A stretch of 64,000 nucleotides of DNA from Firmicutes bacterium HGW-Firmicutes-1 (GCA_002841625.1 PHAG01000007.1:1-64000), one strand, 5' to 3'. Counted from the stretch's first letter, positions 15,418 to 24,736 are shown. Numbers and translations: made by a program. Notes: a model not told the origin generated them from the letters alone.

Positions 15418-17736
15418 ATGATATTTCCCGTATTGACGACAAAACTGCATAAGCCTCAGCTACCTGACAGCGTGATTTCAAGAGAGGAACTGCTAAAGGA
15501 CAGCCACTTGGCAAGAGTGATTCTAGTGTCTGCACAGGCGGGCTCAGGTAAATCAACGGTTGTAAGTGCCTGGCTATCGAAACAGAACAGGGCTTACTGC
15601 TGGTATTCCCTAGATGATTGGGATAACGATTTGATGCAGTTTTTTGCATATCTAGTAGCTGGGATTAAGCCTATTGATGAGCATGTTTCTGAAGCGCTGG
15701 AGCAGTTACTAGACGCTTTTCAATCTATTGGGTTTGAGGCGTTTTTAATAGCATTGATCAATCAGATACATACCATTAAGTCTCCATTTATCTTGATATT
15801 AGATGATTATCATGTCATACGAAATGAACAAATCCATCAAGTGCTTAGGACGATGCTCGAACACTTTCCACCGTCGTTGCAGTTAGTTTTGATTACCAGG
15901 GAAGATCCTCCATTTCCACTGGCAAAGATGCGCGCAAGCAAGAGGCTTCTCGAACTCAGAATTTCAGAGCTCAGATTCACAGAGGATGAGGTGAAAGTTT
16001 ATTTTTCGCAGCAGCTTCATTTAACATTAGAAGAGGCACAACTGCAGCACCTTATCAAGCGAACAGAAGGTTGGATTGCGGGTCTTCAGATGACGGCGCT
16101 CTCGATGCAGGGACTTGATGATATAGGAGTTTTTATCGAGGCGTTTACAGACAGTCATTATTATATTATGGACTATCTGATGGAGGAGGTACTTGAGCAC
16201 CATCCTCCAGAAATCAAGACGTTTCTACTTAAAACTTCCATGCTAGAGTTTTTTTCAGGTGATCTCTGTGATGCTGTGCTCCAGCTCGAAGCAGGCGTCG
16301 GCAGTACCACCATTGAGAGGCTTGTGAAGACGAACAGTTTTATCATCTCTGCGGATTCATCTCATCAATGGTATCGATATCATCACCTCTTTAGAGATCT
16401 TCTCAGACAACGTCTAGACCATCAGTTAAAGAGTGAGTTAGAAAAGCTCCATCTTCGTGCGGGGCTTTGGTTCAAAACAAATGGACGTGAGCAAGAGGCC
16501 ATTCATCACTTGCTAAAGGCAAATGCATTTGAGGAAGCGGCAGCACTGATTGAGTGTAAATGGGCTGAAATGGACATTCAGCTTCAGTCGACATCGTGGC
16601 TTGACATGGCAAAGAGATTGCCTGCGGTTATTATTGACAGAAGTCCTGTACTTGCCATGGGGTATGGGTGGGCACTGCTCGATATGGGAGAGATGGAAGC
16701 TAGTAGAGCGTGGTTTGACAAGGCGCAGGACTTGTACGATCGGTGTCAAGCAGATGCGTGTTCCCAAGACATTATTATAAGCGACATTACTCAGTTTGAT
16801 TTATTGCCAGCGACGATTGCATCCGCATATGGGTATCTTGCCGCTGCTACAGGGGATGTTGAAGGGATTTTCACACATGCTCGGGACGCCCTCATACGGA
16901 TTCCCAGCGAGCAGTATTATAAGCGAGGGGTTGTGAGCATGTTGCTCGCAATCGCACATTGGGGAATGGGAGATCTACATGAGGCAGAAGTAGTGATTGC
17001 CCAGTCCTTAAAGAGCATTAGGAGTTTTGTGAATCCACTGACTGAGAATTCCTTTTACATGGTGCTCGGTGAATTGTATATTCAGCAGGGAGCCTTGAGT
17101 AAAGCAAAAGCTCTATTTGAACAGACGATTTCAAGAGTGATTGAGCAGAATTGCGTCCCTATCCTACTGGCTAGTCTATACTTGGGCTTAGCCAAAATCG
17201 CCTTTTTACGAAGTGAAAACAGGGATGCATACGCATTGCTCGAGAAGAGCAAGGCCTATGGTCAGCGATATGCTATAATGGACTGGAAATACAAATACTA
17301 TCTGCTCCTTTCGAGAGTTTATTGTAGTGAGGGTTTCTATGATTTAGCACGCGACTGCATCATGGAGGGCAAAGTGTATTACTTTATGAATCCACTTCCT
17401 GATGAAATTACCCTCGAAGAAATGGAAATCATGATTGATAACGCAGAGACACCCCTTCACCCAGATCCGGTATTGGAGGTAGAGGCATTAAACAAGGGCA
17501 ATAGACCGTCGTTTAAAAAGGAACATGCCAATCAGTCGCTCTCAGAACTCCTCACAGTTAGAGAGCTTGAGGTGCTGGCGTTGATCGTGTCGGGATTATC
17601 CAACCAAGAAATTTGTGACACACTTTTTTTAGCACTTAGTACTGTAAAGGGTTATAATCAAAACATCTTTGGAAAGTTACAAGTGAATCGCCGTACACAG
17701 GCAGTGGCCAAAGCGAAAGAGCTTGGCTTGGTATAG
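15418..17736 (+). CDS. MalT-like LuxR-family ATP-dependent regulator (LAL type)
   Basis: About 772 residues. The N-terminal STAND-type ATPase has Walker A AGSGKST (41-47) and FILILDDYHVI as Walker B. The middle is TPR-like helical repeats. A C-terminal LuxR helix-turn-helix follows (LTVRELEVLALIVSGLSNQEI, ALSTVKGY, NRRTQAVAKAKELGL). Such large regulators respond to an inducer bound by the repeats. The ATG at 15418 is preferred over a GTG at 15397 because GAGAGG precedes it. Two small genes downstream (17861, 18290) are likely targets, as similar small proteins often lie beside LAL regulators in clostridia. Confidence 0.85.
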   Translation: MIFPVLTTKLHKPQLPDSVISREELLKDSHLARVILVSAQAGSGKSTVVSAWLSKQNRAYCWYSLDDWDNDLMQFFAYLVAGIKPIDEHVSEALEQLLDAFQSIGFEAFLIALINQIHTIKSPFILILDDYHVIRNEQIHQVLRTMLEHFPPSLQLVLITREDPPFPLAKMRASKRLLELRISELRFTEDEVKVYFSQQLHLTLEEAQLQHLIKRTEGWIAGLQMTALSMQGLDDIGVFIEAFTDSHYYIMDYLMEEVLEHHPPEIKTFLLKTSMLEFFSGDLCDAVLQLEAGVGSTTIERLVKTNSFIISADSSHQWYRYHHLFRDLLRQRLDHQLKSELEKLHLRAGLWFKTNGREQEAIHHLLKANAFEEAAALIECKWAEMDIQLQSTSWLDMAKRLPAVIIDRSPVLAMGYGWALLDMGEMEASRAWFDKAQDLYDRCQADACSQDIIISDITQFDLLPATIASAYGYLAAATGDVEGIFTHARDALIRIPSEQYYKRGVVSMLLAIAHWGMGDLHEAEVVIAQSLKSIRSFVNPLTENSFYMVLGELYIQQGALSKAKALFEQTISRVIEQNCVPILLASLYLGLAKIAFLRSENRDAYALLEKSKAYGQRYAIMDWKYKYYLLLSRVYCSEGFYDLARDCIMEGKVYYFMNPLPDEITLEEMEIMIDNAETPLHPDPVLEVEALNKGNRPSFKKEHANQSLSELLTVRELEVLALIVSGLSNQEICDTLFLALSTVKGYNQNIFGKLQVNRRTQAVAKAKELGLV

Positions 17737-17860
17737 TGGGTGCTCAGTAAAGGAAAACCTACTTTTTATAGTGCGATACCCTACTTTAGAAGGTGCACAG
17801 ACCTCATCGATTTTAGTATGCTTATAATAAATAAGTAACTATAACGAGGAGGTTTTTTTA

Positions 17861-18283
17861 GTGAAGACACAAAGCTCAGTACTACCGGAAAAACAAAGTG
17901 AACAGATACCTATGCTGCTATCAAAGCTGTGGATATTTCTTTCCCTGAACTACATTTTGTGCGATCTCTTAAGCAATATGGAGATGTCGGTTATAAGGGG
18001 ATTGGTTGAGGGCAATATCGCAGGAATTCCGATGACAGAGGGATTTTTACTGCTTGCAGGAATCTCACTGGAAATTCCGATTTTGATGGTCGTATTATCG
18101 ATAATTCTGCCTTACAAGGCCAATAGAAGGATGAATATCGGTGCTGGCATTCTCATGATCATCTATCAACTTGGGTCATTTTTTGTGGGATCGGACGTAA
18201 TACTCCATTATATGTTTTTCTCAGCAGTGGAGATTCTAGGAAATGCGTCGATTATAGTGCTTGCACTTAAGTGGAAGAGGTGA
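17861..18283 (+). CDS. Four-helix membrane protein (DUF6326-like)
   Basis: A 140-residue protein with four predicted membrane helices. The pattern YILCDLLSNMEMSVIRG resembles DUF6326 proteins, whose function is unknown. It starts with GTG after GAGGAGG. The gene follows the LuxR/MalT-like regulator and is 6 bp from the next small gene, so it is a plausible target of that regulator. Confidence 0.65.
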   Translation: MKTQSSVLPEKQSEQIPMLLSKLWIFLSLNYILCDLLSNMEMSVIRGLVEGNIAGIPMTEGFLLLAGISLEIPILMVVLSIILPYKANRRMNIGAGILMIIYQLGSFFVGSDVILHYMFFSAVEILGNASIIVLALKWKR

Positions 18284-18289
18284 TGAAGC

Positions 18290-18535
18290 GTGCTATACGT
18301 AATTGTCATTAGTGGGTATATTCAAGAGACGTGGTTTGAAGAGCTTATTATTATAAAGCAGCCCAATTTAACCACGAAGCTATGTGGACATTTCATCGAT
18401 CAATCGGCTTTGTATGGCGTCCTTCGGAAAATTAATGACTTGGGTATTGACTTGATTTCGGTCAATCACATAGAAGATGAGTTTTCTTATGAAATCATAG
18501 AAGATAAGAGCAAAAGGGAGGATAATTCAAAATGA
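18290..18535 (+). CDS. Small conserved protein associated with LuxR regulators
   Basis: An 81-residue soluble protein. The core LTTKLCGHFIDQSALYGVLR and INDLGIDLISVN resembles a small family encoded near LuxR-type regulators in Firmicutes and actinobacteria. No function is established. GTG start after AAGAGGTGATG. Its stop overlaps the start of the DUF4386 gene by 4 bp. Confidence 0.6.
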   Translation: MLYVIVISGYIQETWFEELIIIKQPNLTTKLCGHFIDQSALYGVLRKINDLGIDLISVNHIEDEFSYEIIEDKSKREDNSK

Positions 18536-19284
18536 CAAATAATAATTTTACAGATAACATAACCCAAATGAAATACAACGGAGGAGAAAACATCATTTCG
18601 AACAAAAAAACTGCACGGATTGCAGGTCTTTTCTTCCTGCTAATGGTGGTATTCGGTTTGTTTGCGGAGATTTTTTTCCGTCAAAAACTATTCGTCTCAA
18701 AAGATATTGTTGCAACAGCCAGTAACATTTTATCAAATGTCTTCTTATATCGAATAGGAATTGTAAGTGATATCCTAATGTCTCTGAGTTATTTGTTCAC
18801 TGCCTTGATTTTATATAAACTGCTTTCTTCAGTAAATAAGAATATGGCAGCGGCAATGGTCATATTTGCAATTGCTGGGAGCGTATTGCTTATGTTTAAT
18901 ATTCTGAATGAATTTGCACCACTATACATCTTAAGCGGTAATGATTATCCGGGTGCTTTTAATTCCAGCCAGCGTCAGTCTCTGGCAATGCTTTTTTATA
19001 ATTTACATGGGCATGGATATATGATCGGTCAGATTTTCTTTGCCCTATGGGTACTTCCTCTTGGATTTTTGATCTATAAGTCGAGATTTATTCCAAAAGT
19101 GTTCGGTATTCTGTTTGTAATTGAAACCATATTTGGACTGATGGCAGTTATAGTACATTTTCTCATTCCAAATGGAACTATAGAGACAATCCTATTGTTG
19201 CCGACAACAATAGCTGAATTCTCATTTATGTTTTGGCTGTTAATTCGGGGAATTAATGAATCGACTTATTGCTCGAAAAAATAA
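18532..19284 (+). CDS. DUF4386 family membrane protein (complete copy)
   Basis: A 250-residue protein with about six membrane helices, beginning KTARIAGLFFLLMVVFGLFAE, the typical DUF4386 start. The function is unknown. AGGGAGG precedes the ATG at 18532. An internal ribosome site (GGAGGAG) with a possible later start lies near codon 19-23. It overlaps the preceding small gene. It is a useful complete reference for the truncated relative at 6323-6943. Confidence 0.8.
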   Translation: MTNNNFTDNITQMKYNGGENIISNKKTARIAGLFFLLMVVFGLFAEIFFRQKLFVSKDIVATASNILSNVFLYRIGIVSDILMSLSYLFTALILYKLLSSVNKNMAAAMVIFAIAGSVLLMFNILNEFAPLYILSGNDYPGAFNSSQRQSLAMLFYNLHGHGYMIGQIFFALWVLPLGFLIYKSRFIPKVFGILFVIETIFGLMAVIVHFLIPNGTIETILLLPTTIAEFSFMFWLLIRGINESTYCSKK

Positions 19285-19354
19285 ACTTTTTTGGGAAAAA
19301 TCTTTAATAGTAAATTGGCTATTTTTTAACCGATAAAGTATGGAGGTGAAAACT

Positions 19355-19873
19355 ATGAAGGAAGAAAGCAAATCTACAGGTACCGTGTCAACAAAGTGTC
19401 TTATTATAGTCTATTCATATCATCATAACAATACCTCGAAAATTGCTGATGAATTTTCGAAGGTGCTGAATGCACAGGTAATAGCACCTAAGCATGTAAT
19501 TCTGGAAGAACTTCAAGAGTATAATCTTATAGGATTCGGTGCAGGTATAGACAGCGGAAGGCATTACAAACCGTTGCTTGATCTTGCCGACATGCTACCG
19601 GAAGCGAATAAAAAGCCAGCCTTTATTTTCTCAACAAGCGCAATACAGGGAGATGCCAAGGTTGCTAAGGACCATTCTATGCTAAGACAAAAGCTGCAGT
19701 CAAAGGGGTACGCAATAGTAGGCGAATTCAGCTGCAAAGGCTTTAACACTAACAGCTTTCTAAAGTATTTCGGGGGAATGAACAAGGGTAAACCTGACAG
19801 TGATGACCTTAAACATGCAGAAGAATTTGCTTTGAACCTGTTGCTATGCAATCTTAGGAGAAAAGCAGACTAG
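19355..19873 (+). CDS. Flavodoxin family protein
   Basis: About 172 residues with a flavodoxin-like fold. LIIVYSYHHNNTSKIADEF is the FMN phosphate loop, YNLIGFGAGIDSG the second conserved strand, and KPAFIFSTSAIQG the third. It probably carries electrons or reduces quinones using FMN. GGAGGTGA precedes the ATG at 19355. It stands 70 bp after the DUF4386 gene. Confidence 0.8.
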   Translation: MKEESKSTGTVSTKCLIIVYSYHHNNTSKIADEFSKVLNAQVIAPKHVILEELQEYNLIGFGAGIDSGRHYKPLLDLADMLPEANKKPAFIFSTSAIQGDAKVAKDHSMLRQKLQSKGYAIVGEFSCKGFNTNSFLKYFGGMNKGKPDSDDLKHAEEFALNLLLCNLRRKAD

Positions 19874-19991
19874 TAATTTGATTTTTGATTTAAAACAGCA
19901 TGGATATGTTCCCGAGGTCTGACCCATCCTAATAATAAGCAGTTAAAATTTAATAAACAGTAAAAAAGCAGATGTTTATTTAAAAGAGACA

Positions 19992-20132
19992 ACAGAAATA
20001 GAGGGGGTAAAAGCCGGTAAATCAATTATAAACATTGGGTTGAGTAAGTACGCATAATTAGTACTTGAAGAATGTGGAAATATAGATAGAGAATGCTTAC
20101 TAGGTAATACCCTAAGGAACATTCTCTTTTTT
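19992..20132 (+). repeat. Dispersed repeat piece E1 ending in a terminator hairpin
   Basis: ACAGAAATAGAGGGGGTAAA and AGCCGGTAAATCAA match copies A and B. The second half (GGGTTGAGTAAGTACG, GAATGTGGAAATATAGATAG) matches pieces at 21.0 and 22.8 kb. It ends with the hairpin AGAGAATG (20088-20095) / CATTCTCT (20120-20127) plus T-run, a good terminator. The rest of the 19874-20229 spacer shows a possible TATAAT at 20145-20150 and nothing else. Confidence 0.6.
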
Positions 20133-20229
20133 GTAAATTTCTGCTATAATGAATCAAGTTAAATTAACATAGATTTCTTTTCCCCTTGGGAGAGTAAAAG
20201 TAGTGATTTCGTAAATTAGGAGGAAAATC

Positions 20230-20764
20230 ATGAAAGTATCAGACCAATTAACAAAATCACAAATAAGGGCGCTAAATTATATAACAAAATACGCAAGAAG
20301 TCAAAAAAATGAAGCTCAGCTAACAATTAAGGAAGTGCTTCAAATGTCAAATATCGATCAGAAAGCATTTGGAGAGGCTGTAGATAAGATAAAGGGTCAT
20401 GCTAGGGTTGCTTTGCATTTTCATCCAGATCGACCAGGTCATAACCGATACGTTCCTTAGAGATTGTGCAATAGGTGAAAAAAACCTTACACCACGAAAG
20501 CTACTTGATCATTTGCTAGTTAATCTAGAAAAGCCCTTCGCAGATCCTTCAAACAAAGAGCCAAACCGTAATCTTAATCAATATATTGAAGCCCAAGTTC
20601 ATGGAGATATTTCTTTGAAAAACGACGTGGAAGTGTTAGTGATAGATCCTTCATTTAAGGGTATTTATACTGGACGAATTTTGGAGCGGATATGTAATGA
20701 ATACTCAATTGAACGCTACTGGCACATGGGTTTTGCGTTAGGGGTTACTAGAAAAAGAGCCTAA
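20230..20764 (+). pseudogene. DUF3626 protein pseudogene (frameshifted and shortened)
   Basis: The first frame (20230-20460) carries the start of a DUF3626 protein with the hallmark HARVALHFHPDRPG, then stops. A second frame (to 20764) continues with FLRDCAIGEKNL and the conserved NLNQYIEAQVHGDISL, DVEVLVIDPSFKGIYTG and WHMGFAL. The frame changes just after the HFHPDR motif. The segment usually found between the two parts (QFETxISNG-like) is absent, which points to a deletion. AGGAGG precedes the first ATG. The gene is probably not functional. Confidence 0.75.
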
Positions 20765-21000
20765 GAAAAATTGATGAGCAACAATCTAATCACCCACGGG
20801 CCTATGGAGTAATACATCGCATAACTACTTTAAGAGAAAAAAGAGGTGTTGCAACATTTTGTTTAGATTGGTGTTTTAAAGAATGCGGAAATATCCGAAT
20901 AGACACCCATAGAAATAACATTCCGATGTTAATGGCCTTAAAAAAGAATGATTATTTGCAGTGTGGTATTATTTATCTTGAAAATGGGAAGAAAAAATAG
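20761..21000 (+). pseudogene. GNAT acetyltransferase C-terminal remnant
   Basis: An open frame without a start codon reads YGVIHRITTLREKRGVATF, then NIRIDTHRNNIPMLMALKK and CGIIYLENGKKK before TAG at 20998. This is the acetyl-CoA binding and C-terminal part of a GNAT N-acetyltransferase. The N-terminal half and the start are missing; the fragment abuts the DUF3626 pseudogene. The locus seems to be a deletion junction between two decayed genes. Confidence 0.75.
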
Positions 21001-21020
21001 CCTTTCAGACGTATAAACAC

Positions 21021-21080
21021 TGGTGTTGAGCAGGTACGGAGTATTACAATTTCAAGAGTATGGAAAAATAAATGGAAAAT
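21021..21080 (+). repeat. Dispersed repeat piece E2
   Basis: GTTGAGCAGGTACGGAGTAT and TCAAGAGTATGGAAAAATAA match the right half of piece E1 and the piece at 22750. It directly follows the acetyltransferase remnant and precedes the ribosome site of the next gene. Confidence 0.5.
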
Positions 21081-21096
21081 AAAGGAGATGTTAATT

Positions 21097-21516
21097 ATGT
21101 ATAAACTAAAAACACAAGAAAATGACAATAACGTCATCGAATTTATTGAAAAAATAGAAAATCTCAATAAACGTGAGGATGCGTATGCATTATTAGATAT
21201 TTTTTCTGAAACGACTGGTCTTGAAGCAAAGATGTGGGGGACAAGTATTATTGGATTTGGTTCATATCATTACAAATATGATTCTGGCCATATAGGAGAT
21301 GCTATGCTCGTTGGTTTTTCGCCACGCAAGGCAAAAATTAGCTTGTACTTAGCAACAGGGGATGTAGAATGGGGGAAATTACTGAAGGATTTTGGAAAAC
21401 ATACGTCGGGGAAAGCATGTGTATATATTAATAAAGTATCAGAAATTGATGTTGAGGTGTTAAAGAAATTAGTAAATCAATCTGTTGCATTTTTGAAAGA
21501 AAAATATCCAAGTTAA
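21097..21516 (+). CDS. DUF1801 domain protein
   Basis: A 139-residue DUF1801 (YdhG-like) protein, with MWGTSIIGFGSYHYKY, AMLVGFSPRKAKISLYL and SGKACVYINKVSEID. The fold resembles a small ligand- or metal-binding domain; the function is unknown. The ATG at 21097 is preferred over 21088, because GGAG at 21084-21087 directly abuts the earlier ATG. Confidence 0.8.
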   Translation: MYKLKTQENDNNVIEFIEKIENLNKREDAYALLDIFSETTGLEAKMWGTSIIGFGSYHYKYDSGHIGDAMLVGFSPRKAKISLYLATGDVEWGKLLKDFGKHTSGKACVYINKVSEIDVEVLKKLVNQSVAFLKEKYPS

Positions 21517-21555
21517 TATACTATTGTGGAGGAATAGTATCAAATGTACTATCTG

Positions 21556-21600
21556 CCACCTCCACCCAACCATGTTGAGACGGTGGTGTTGATGTCAAAT
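21556..21600. repeat. Dispersed repeat piece D
   Basis: CCTCCACCCAACCATGTTGAG forms a variant of the CTCCAC/GTGGAG hairpin, and ACGGTGGTGTTGATGTCAAA matches copy A exactly at most positions. The remaining 21601-21759 spacer is AT-rich without a clear feature. Confidence 0.55.
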
Positions 21601-21759
21601 ATATAAATTATGCAAGTTCAACATAATGGATGTTTAAGAAGAAATATATAATTAGTCGCTGAATTGATTGATTTTCTCTTGAGAATGTGGCATGATTAGA
21701 ATAATGTAATGTGCATAATAGTGCATTATTTGAAATATTAAAAAGAAAGAAGGGTGACC

Positions 21760-22749
21760 ATGATACATCAAGAGATTGGTATTGATTTGGGCACAGCCAA
21801 TACGTTAATTTATAGAAGCCATAAGGGGCTGGTTTATAACGAGCCAACTGTTATTGCAGTGAATAAAGGAAGTAATCGGGTTTTGGCTGTTGGAACTGAA
21901 GCGAAAGAAATGCTTGGCAGAACCCATGATGGCGTTAAAGCTGTCAAGCCACTACTTCAAGGTATCATTTCAAATTATGAATATGCAGAGCTTATGTTGA
22001 AATATTGTTTACAAAAAACAGGGGGTACAGGTCTATTCAAACCCAATATTACTATTTGTGTGCCGAGTGGTGTTTCAGAAATTGAAAGAAGAGCTGTTGA
22101 AGAAGTCAGTTACCGTTTGGGTGCAAGAAATGTTTTTATCTTAGATGAACCTATTGCTGCGGCAGTAGGAATTGGCATCGATATTAATGGTGCTGTTGGA
22201 AATATGTTGATAGATGTGGGTGGTGGTACCACAGATATTGCTGTTATTTCACTTGGTGGGCTGGTAACAAATACATCAGTTAAGTTAGCCAGTGATGACT
22301 TTGATAATGCAATTATTAAATTGGTACGTGAAGTGCACCATGTTCTTATTGGAGAGCTTATGGCAGAAAAAATCAAGATGAAACTTGGAACCGTTGATTC
22401 TAAGTATGAGTATAAAGAAATGACCGTTAGTGGATTGGACATGGTGAAAGGTATTCCACAAATTATTAAAGTCAATTCAACAGAAATTAAAAATATCCTT
22501 ATGCCGATCGCACTTATTTTAACTGAACAGGTGCAACAGGTTTTAGAAAGGACGCCTCCAGAGTTAGTGGCCGATATTGGACTAAAAGGTATTGTCTTAA
22601 CAGGTGGTGGAAGTTGCCTTGATGGAATAGACAAGTTGATTGAGGAAAAAATTGGAGTAAGTGTCAAAAGAGCAGAGGAACCATTGTCATCTGTCGGAAC
22701 AGGCCTGATGAAAAAGATAAATGGAAAATACATCAAAGTAAAAAACTAA
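21760..22749 (+). CDS. MreB/Mbl-family actin-like protein
   Basis: A 329-residue actin-fold protein: GIDLGTANTLIYRSHKG (phosphate 1), LIDVGGGTTDIAVISLG (phosphate 2) and GIVLTGGGSCLDG (adenosine motif). It should form membrane-associated filaments that guide lateral wall synthesis. GAAGGG with the ATG at 21760 is better spaced than the GTG at 21754. No mreC or mreD lies nearby, so this is an Mbl/MreBH-type stand-alone gene, as is common in Firmicutes. Confidence 0.9.
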   Translation: MIHQEIGIDLGTANTLIYRSHKGLVYNEPTVIAVNKGSNRVLAVGTEAKEMLGRTHDGVKAVKPLLQGIISNYEYAELMLKYCLQKTGGTGLFKPNITICVPSGVSEIERRAVEEVSYRLGARNVFILDEPIAAAVGIGIDINGAVGNMLIDVGGGTTDIAVISLGGLVTNTSVKLASDDFDNAIIKLVREVHHVLIGELMAEKIKMKLGTVDSKYEYKEMTVSGLDMVKGIPQIIKVNSTEIKNILMPIALILTEQVQQVLERTPPELVADIGLKGIVLTGGGSCLDGIDKLIEEKIGVSVKRAEEPLSSVGTGLMKKINGKYIKVKN

Positions 22750-22838
22750 GGCTCGCAGTACTTAAATATCGAGAGTGTGGAACATAAATATGGAGAATGC
22801 ATCCTTAGTCAATAAATTAGGTGTGCATTCTCTTTTTT
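22750..22838 (+). repeat. Dispersed repeat piece E3 with terminator
   Basis: CGAGAGTGTGGAACATAAAT and GGAGAATGC match pieces E1, E2 and C. The hairpin GAGAATGCA (22793-22801) / TGCATTCTC (22824-22832) plus T-run acts as a terminator for the MreB gene. The repeat family therefore seems to carry a terminator at one end. Confidence 0.6.
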
Positions 22839-22866
22839 ATAGCAACCTGTAAAATCGGTCACAAAT

Positions 22867-24486
22867 CTAAATTGAAATATTTGTCCCATCAAACTTAGTG
22901 AATTTAAATCCTGTGAAATTTTCATTATATGTATTCTTATAGTCTTGTAATAATCGAATGGCCACAGTCTCCCCAAGCTTCATCCCTTCCATTCCATCTG
23001 AACGCCAATGTACACCTGACATATCTCGGCCTAGCGAAATATTACTAGCGAGTTTATTTAATTCACCACCAATAGTTAAGGGTTTACCTTTAAAAGCGCT
23101 TAATGACAATCCGTTTGAACTAGGCACAACTGGGTCAGGAATCACATAATCTTCATTAAAAAATGCTTTTAAAATGGTTACAGCAGCTCCCGCAATAGTA
23201 GCATGTCCAGCAGGATATGCTGGGTGTGTAGGGCAACCATCAGGATAGGCCATTGGCAATAAATAGGAACCAAATTTAGAATAAACTTCATTTACTACAG
23301 GTGAGTTGAGTATTTCTGGGTTGATCGGATAATTGGAATAATCTTTTAGTACATTATCTACACATCCGCCATATTCCTCAGGACGCAACCTACGATGGAC
23401 TTGAAATTTTTGAAACCAAGCAGCCTCCAATCCCAATCTTGCAGCACGTGCAGTAAAATCTAACACATGAGCTGATCCAAAAGTTACAAATCCAATCTGA
23501 GTTTTTGAGCGCAAGTATGGATTTGTGGGTGCTAGTGCCTCTTGTCCGTAATTCAAGAGTATTAAACAAGCTGCCAGATACCCTTGATATGTAAAGTCAT
23601 AGTGTACCCACTCACCTAAACCACGACCATTGTATATGTATCTGGGTTTAGATTCATAGCTACTTTTTGTACGCGGATTTAAACCGTTTTGAATATTTAA
23701 CCATTCTTTATATTTTGTCATAAAGTATTCACCTGGTAAGGTTGTATTGTAGTATTGAAGAAGGGTGCGATCACCATAGGGTATGTCCAACAATAAAAAC
23801 TGTGATATATATGGTCCGTTAAGGGTTCCAGGAAAACCACTTCGAAACAATGTCCTTGGTGTTACCATGCCTTTTTCTTTTGGTCCTTTAAATGCTGAAA
23901 AAAAAGACAAATCTTTTGCTGCTTGGATGGTGAAGTGATTGGTGCTATAATCCATAAAAGGTACATCTCTCACCAATGACATCCAATAAACCTCAGCCAT
24001 TTCGCTTGCAATCCATGCACTACTAAAACTAGGTGGAACGGCTATCCCTAAATGATGTGAATCCGCTCCAGCAAGTTCATATGCATAACTTCCTTGGGGG
24101 TTACTTAGTTTTTTGTCGCCACCTAAGGGGATTTCTTCAAAGACACAAGGACTACCTATTGCGATAGCGCGCTTATATGCTTTGTAAGCGTATAAGTCGA
24201 CTTCTCCAAGTTCATTATGTGGTAACGCCTTTGAATAGTTACCAATCTTATCTTTGTACTTTTCTTCATCATCGTTTGTTGGATGCTCTGGAATAGGAAG
24301 GTTCTTCTCGAAATTTGTGGCTTCTTCTCTTATTTGAGAGGCCTCTTCATTTCTTTGAGATGGTGTTAAGGGCCCAATATCTGCATCTGCTTGTCCAATG
24401 TTACGATTACATTTGTATCTTCTTTTATGATTTCTTCTGCAGTGATTCTCGATAAAATGTGTTTTTGGTGCTTTTTTCTGAATAAT
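22867..24486 (-). CDS. Vanadium-dependent haloperoxidase-like protein, start codon abnormal
   Basis: The protein belongs to the vanadium haloperoxidase/acid phosphatase family. It shows FQVHRRLRPEEYGG (vanadate-binding Lys/Arg region), HPAYPAGHATIAGA, and GRDMSGVHWRSDG with the axial histidine. These enzymes oxidise halides with peroxide. The first ATG is at 24000, which would give 377 residues. The frame stays open to a stop at 24496-24498, and the extra part is clearly family sequence (IGPLTPSQRNEEA, LPIPEHPTNDDEEKY, AYELAGADSHHLGI). No ATG, GTG or TTG occurs in that part. AAGGGAG lies just before two ATT codons (24486-24481), so an ATT start (about 539 residues) or a lost start codon is inferred. 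Confidence 0.75.
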   Translation of the reverse strand: MIQKKAPKTHFIENHCRRNHKRRYKCNRNIGQADADIGPLTPSQRNEEASQIREEATNFEKNLPIPEHPTNDDEEKYKDKIGNYSKALPHNELGEVDLYAYKAYKRAIAIGSPCVFEEIPLGGDKKLSNPQGSYAYELAGADSHHLGIAVPPSFSSAWIASEMAEVYWMSLVRDVPFMDYSTNHFTIQAAKDLSFFSAFKGPKEKGMVTPRTLFRSGFPGTLNGPYISQFLLLDIPYGDRTLLQYYNTTLPGEYFMTKYKEWLNIQNGLNPRTKSSYESKPRYIYNGRGLGEWVHYDFTYQGYLAACLILLNYGQEALAPTNPYLRSKTQIGFVTFGSAHVLDFTARAARLGLEAAWFQKFQVHRRLRPEEYGGCVDNVLKDYSNYPINPEILNSPVVNEVYSKFGSYLLPMAYPDGCPTHPAYPAGHATIAGAAVTILKAFFNEDYVIPDPVVPSSNGLSLSAFKGKPLTIGGELNKLASNISLGRDMSGVHWRSDGMEGMKLGETVAIRLLQDYKNTYNENFTGFKFTKFDGTNISI

Positions 24487-24637
24487 CTCACTCCCTTATA
24501 TATTCGTATATTACATTGTATGTGATTTGATATAAATGTGCTATTAAGCGACTGGGAAAAGTAGAGGAACACATAAAAAAAGGTCGTGCTATTAGCAGAT
24601 GAATAAAAAGTAATCTATTTTCGAAGGCAGGCTCATA

Positions 24638-24687
24638 AAAAAACTCATTTCTAGTTACCAGTAGTTATTTACCAGAAAAGAGTTTTT
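24638..24687. terminator. Bidirectional hairpin terminator
   Basis: AAAAACTC (24638-24645) pairs with GAGTTTTT (24680-24687), with inner TCT/AGA pairs. It can end transcription of the minus-strand NeuD-like gene. Confidence 0.6.
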
Positions 24688-24736
24688 ACACACTTTATTT
24701 TATAGACTTTTTAAATATTAACAAAGGTTTGCTTCC

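Noticed and set aside
20399-20764. Separate 121-residue gene
   Set aside because: Its conserved blocks are the C-terminal half of the DUF3626 family, so it is part of the pseudogene that starts at 20230.
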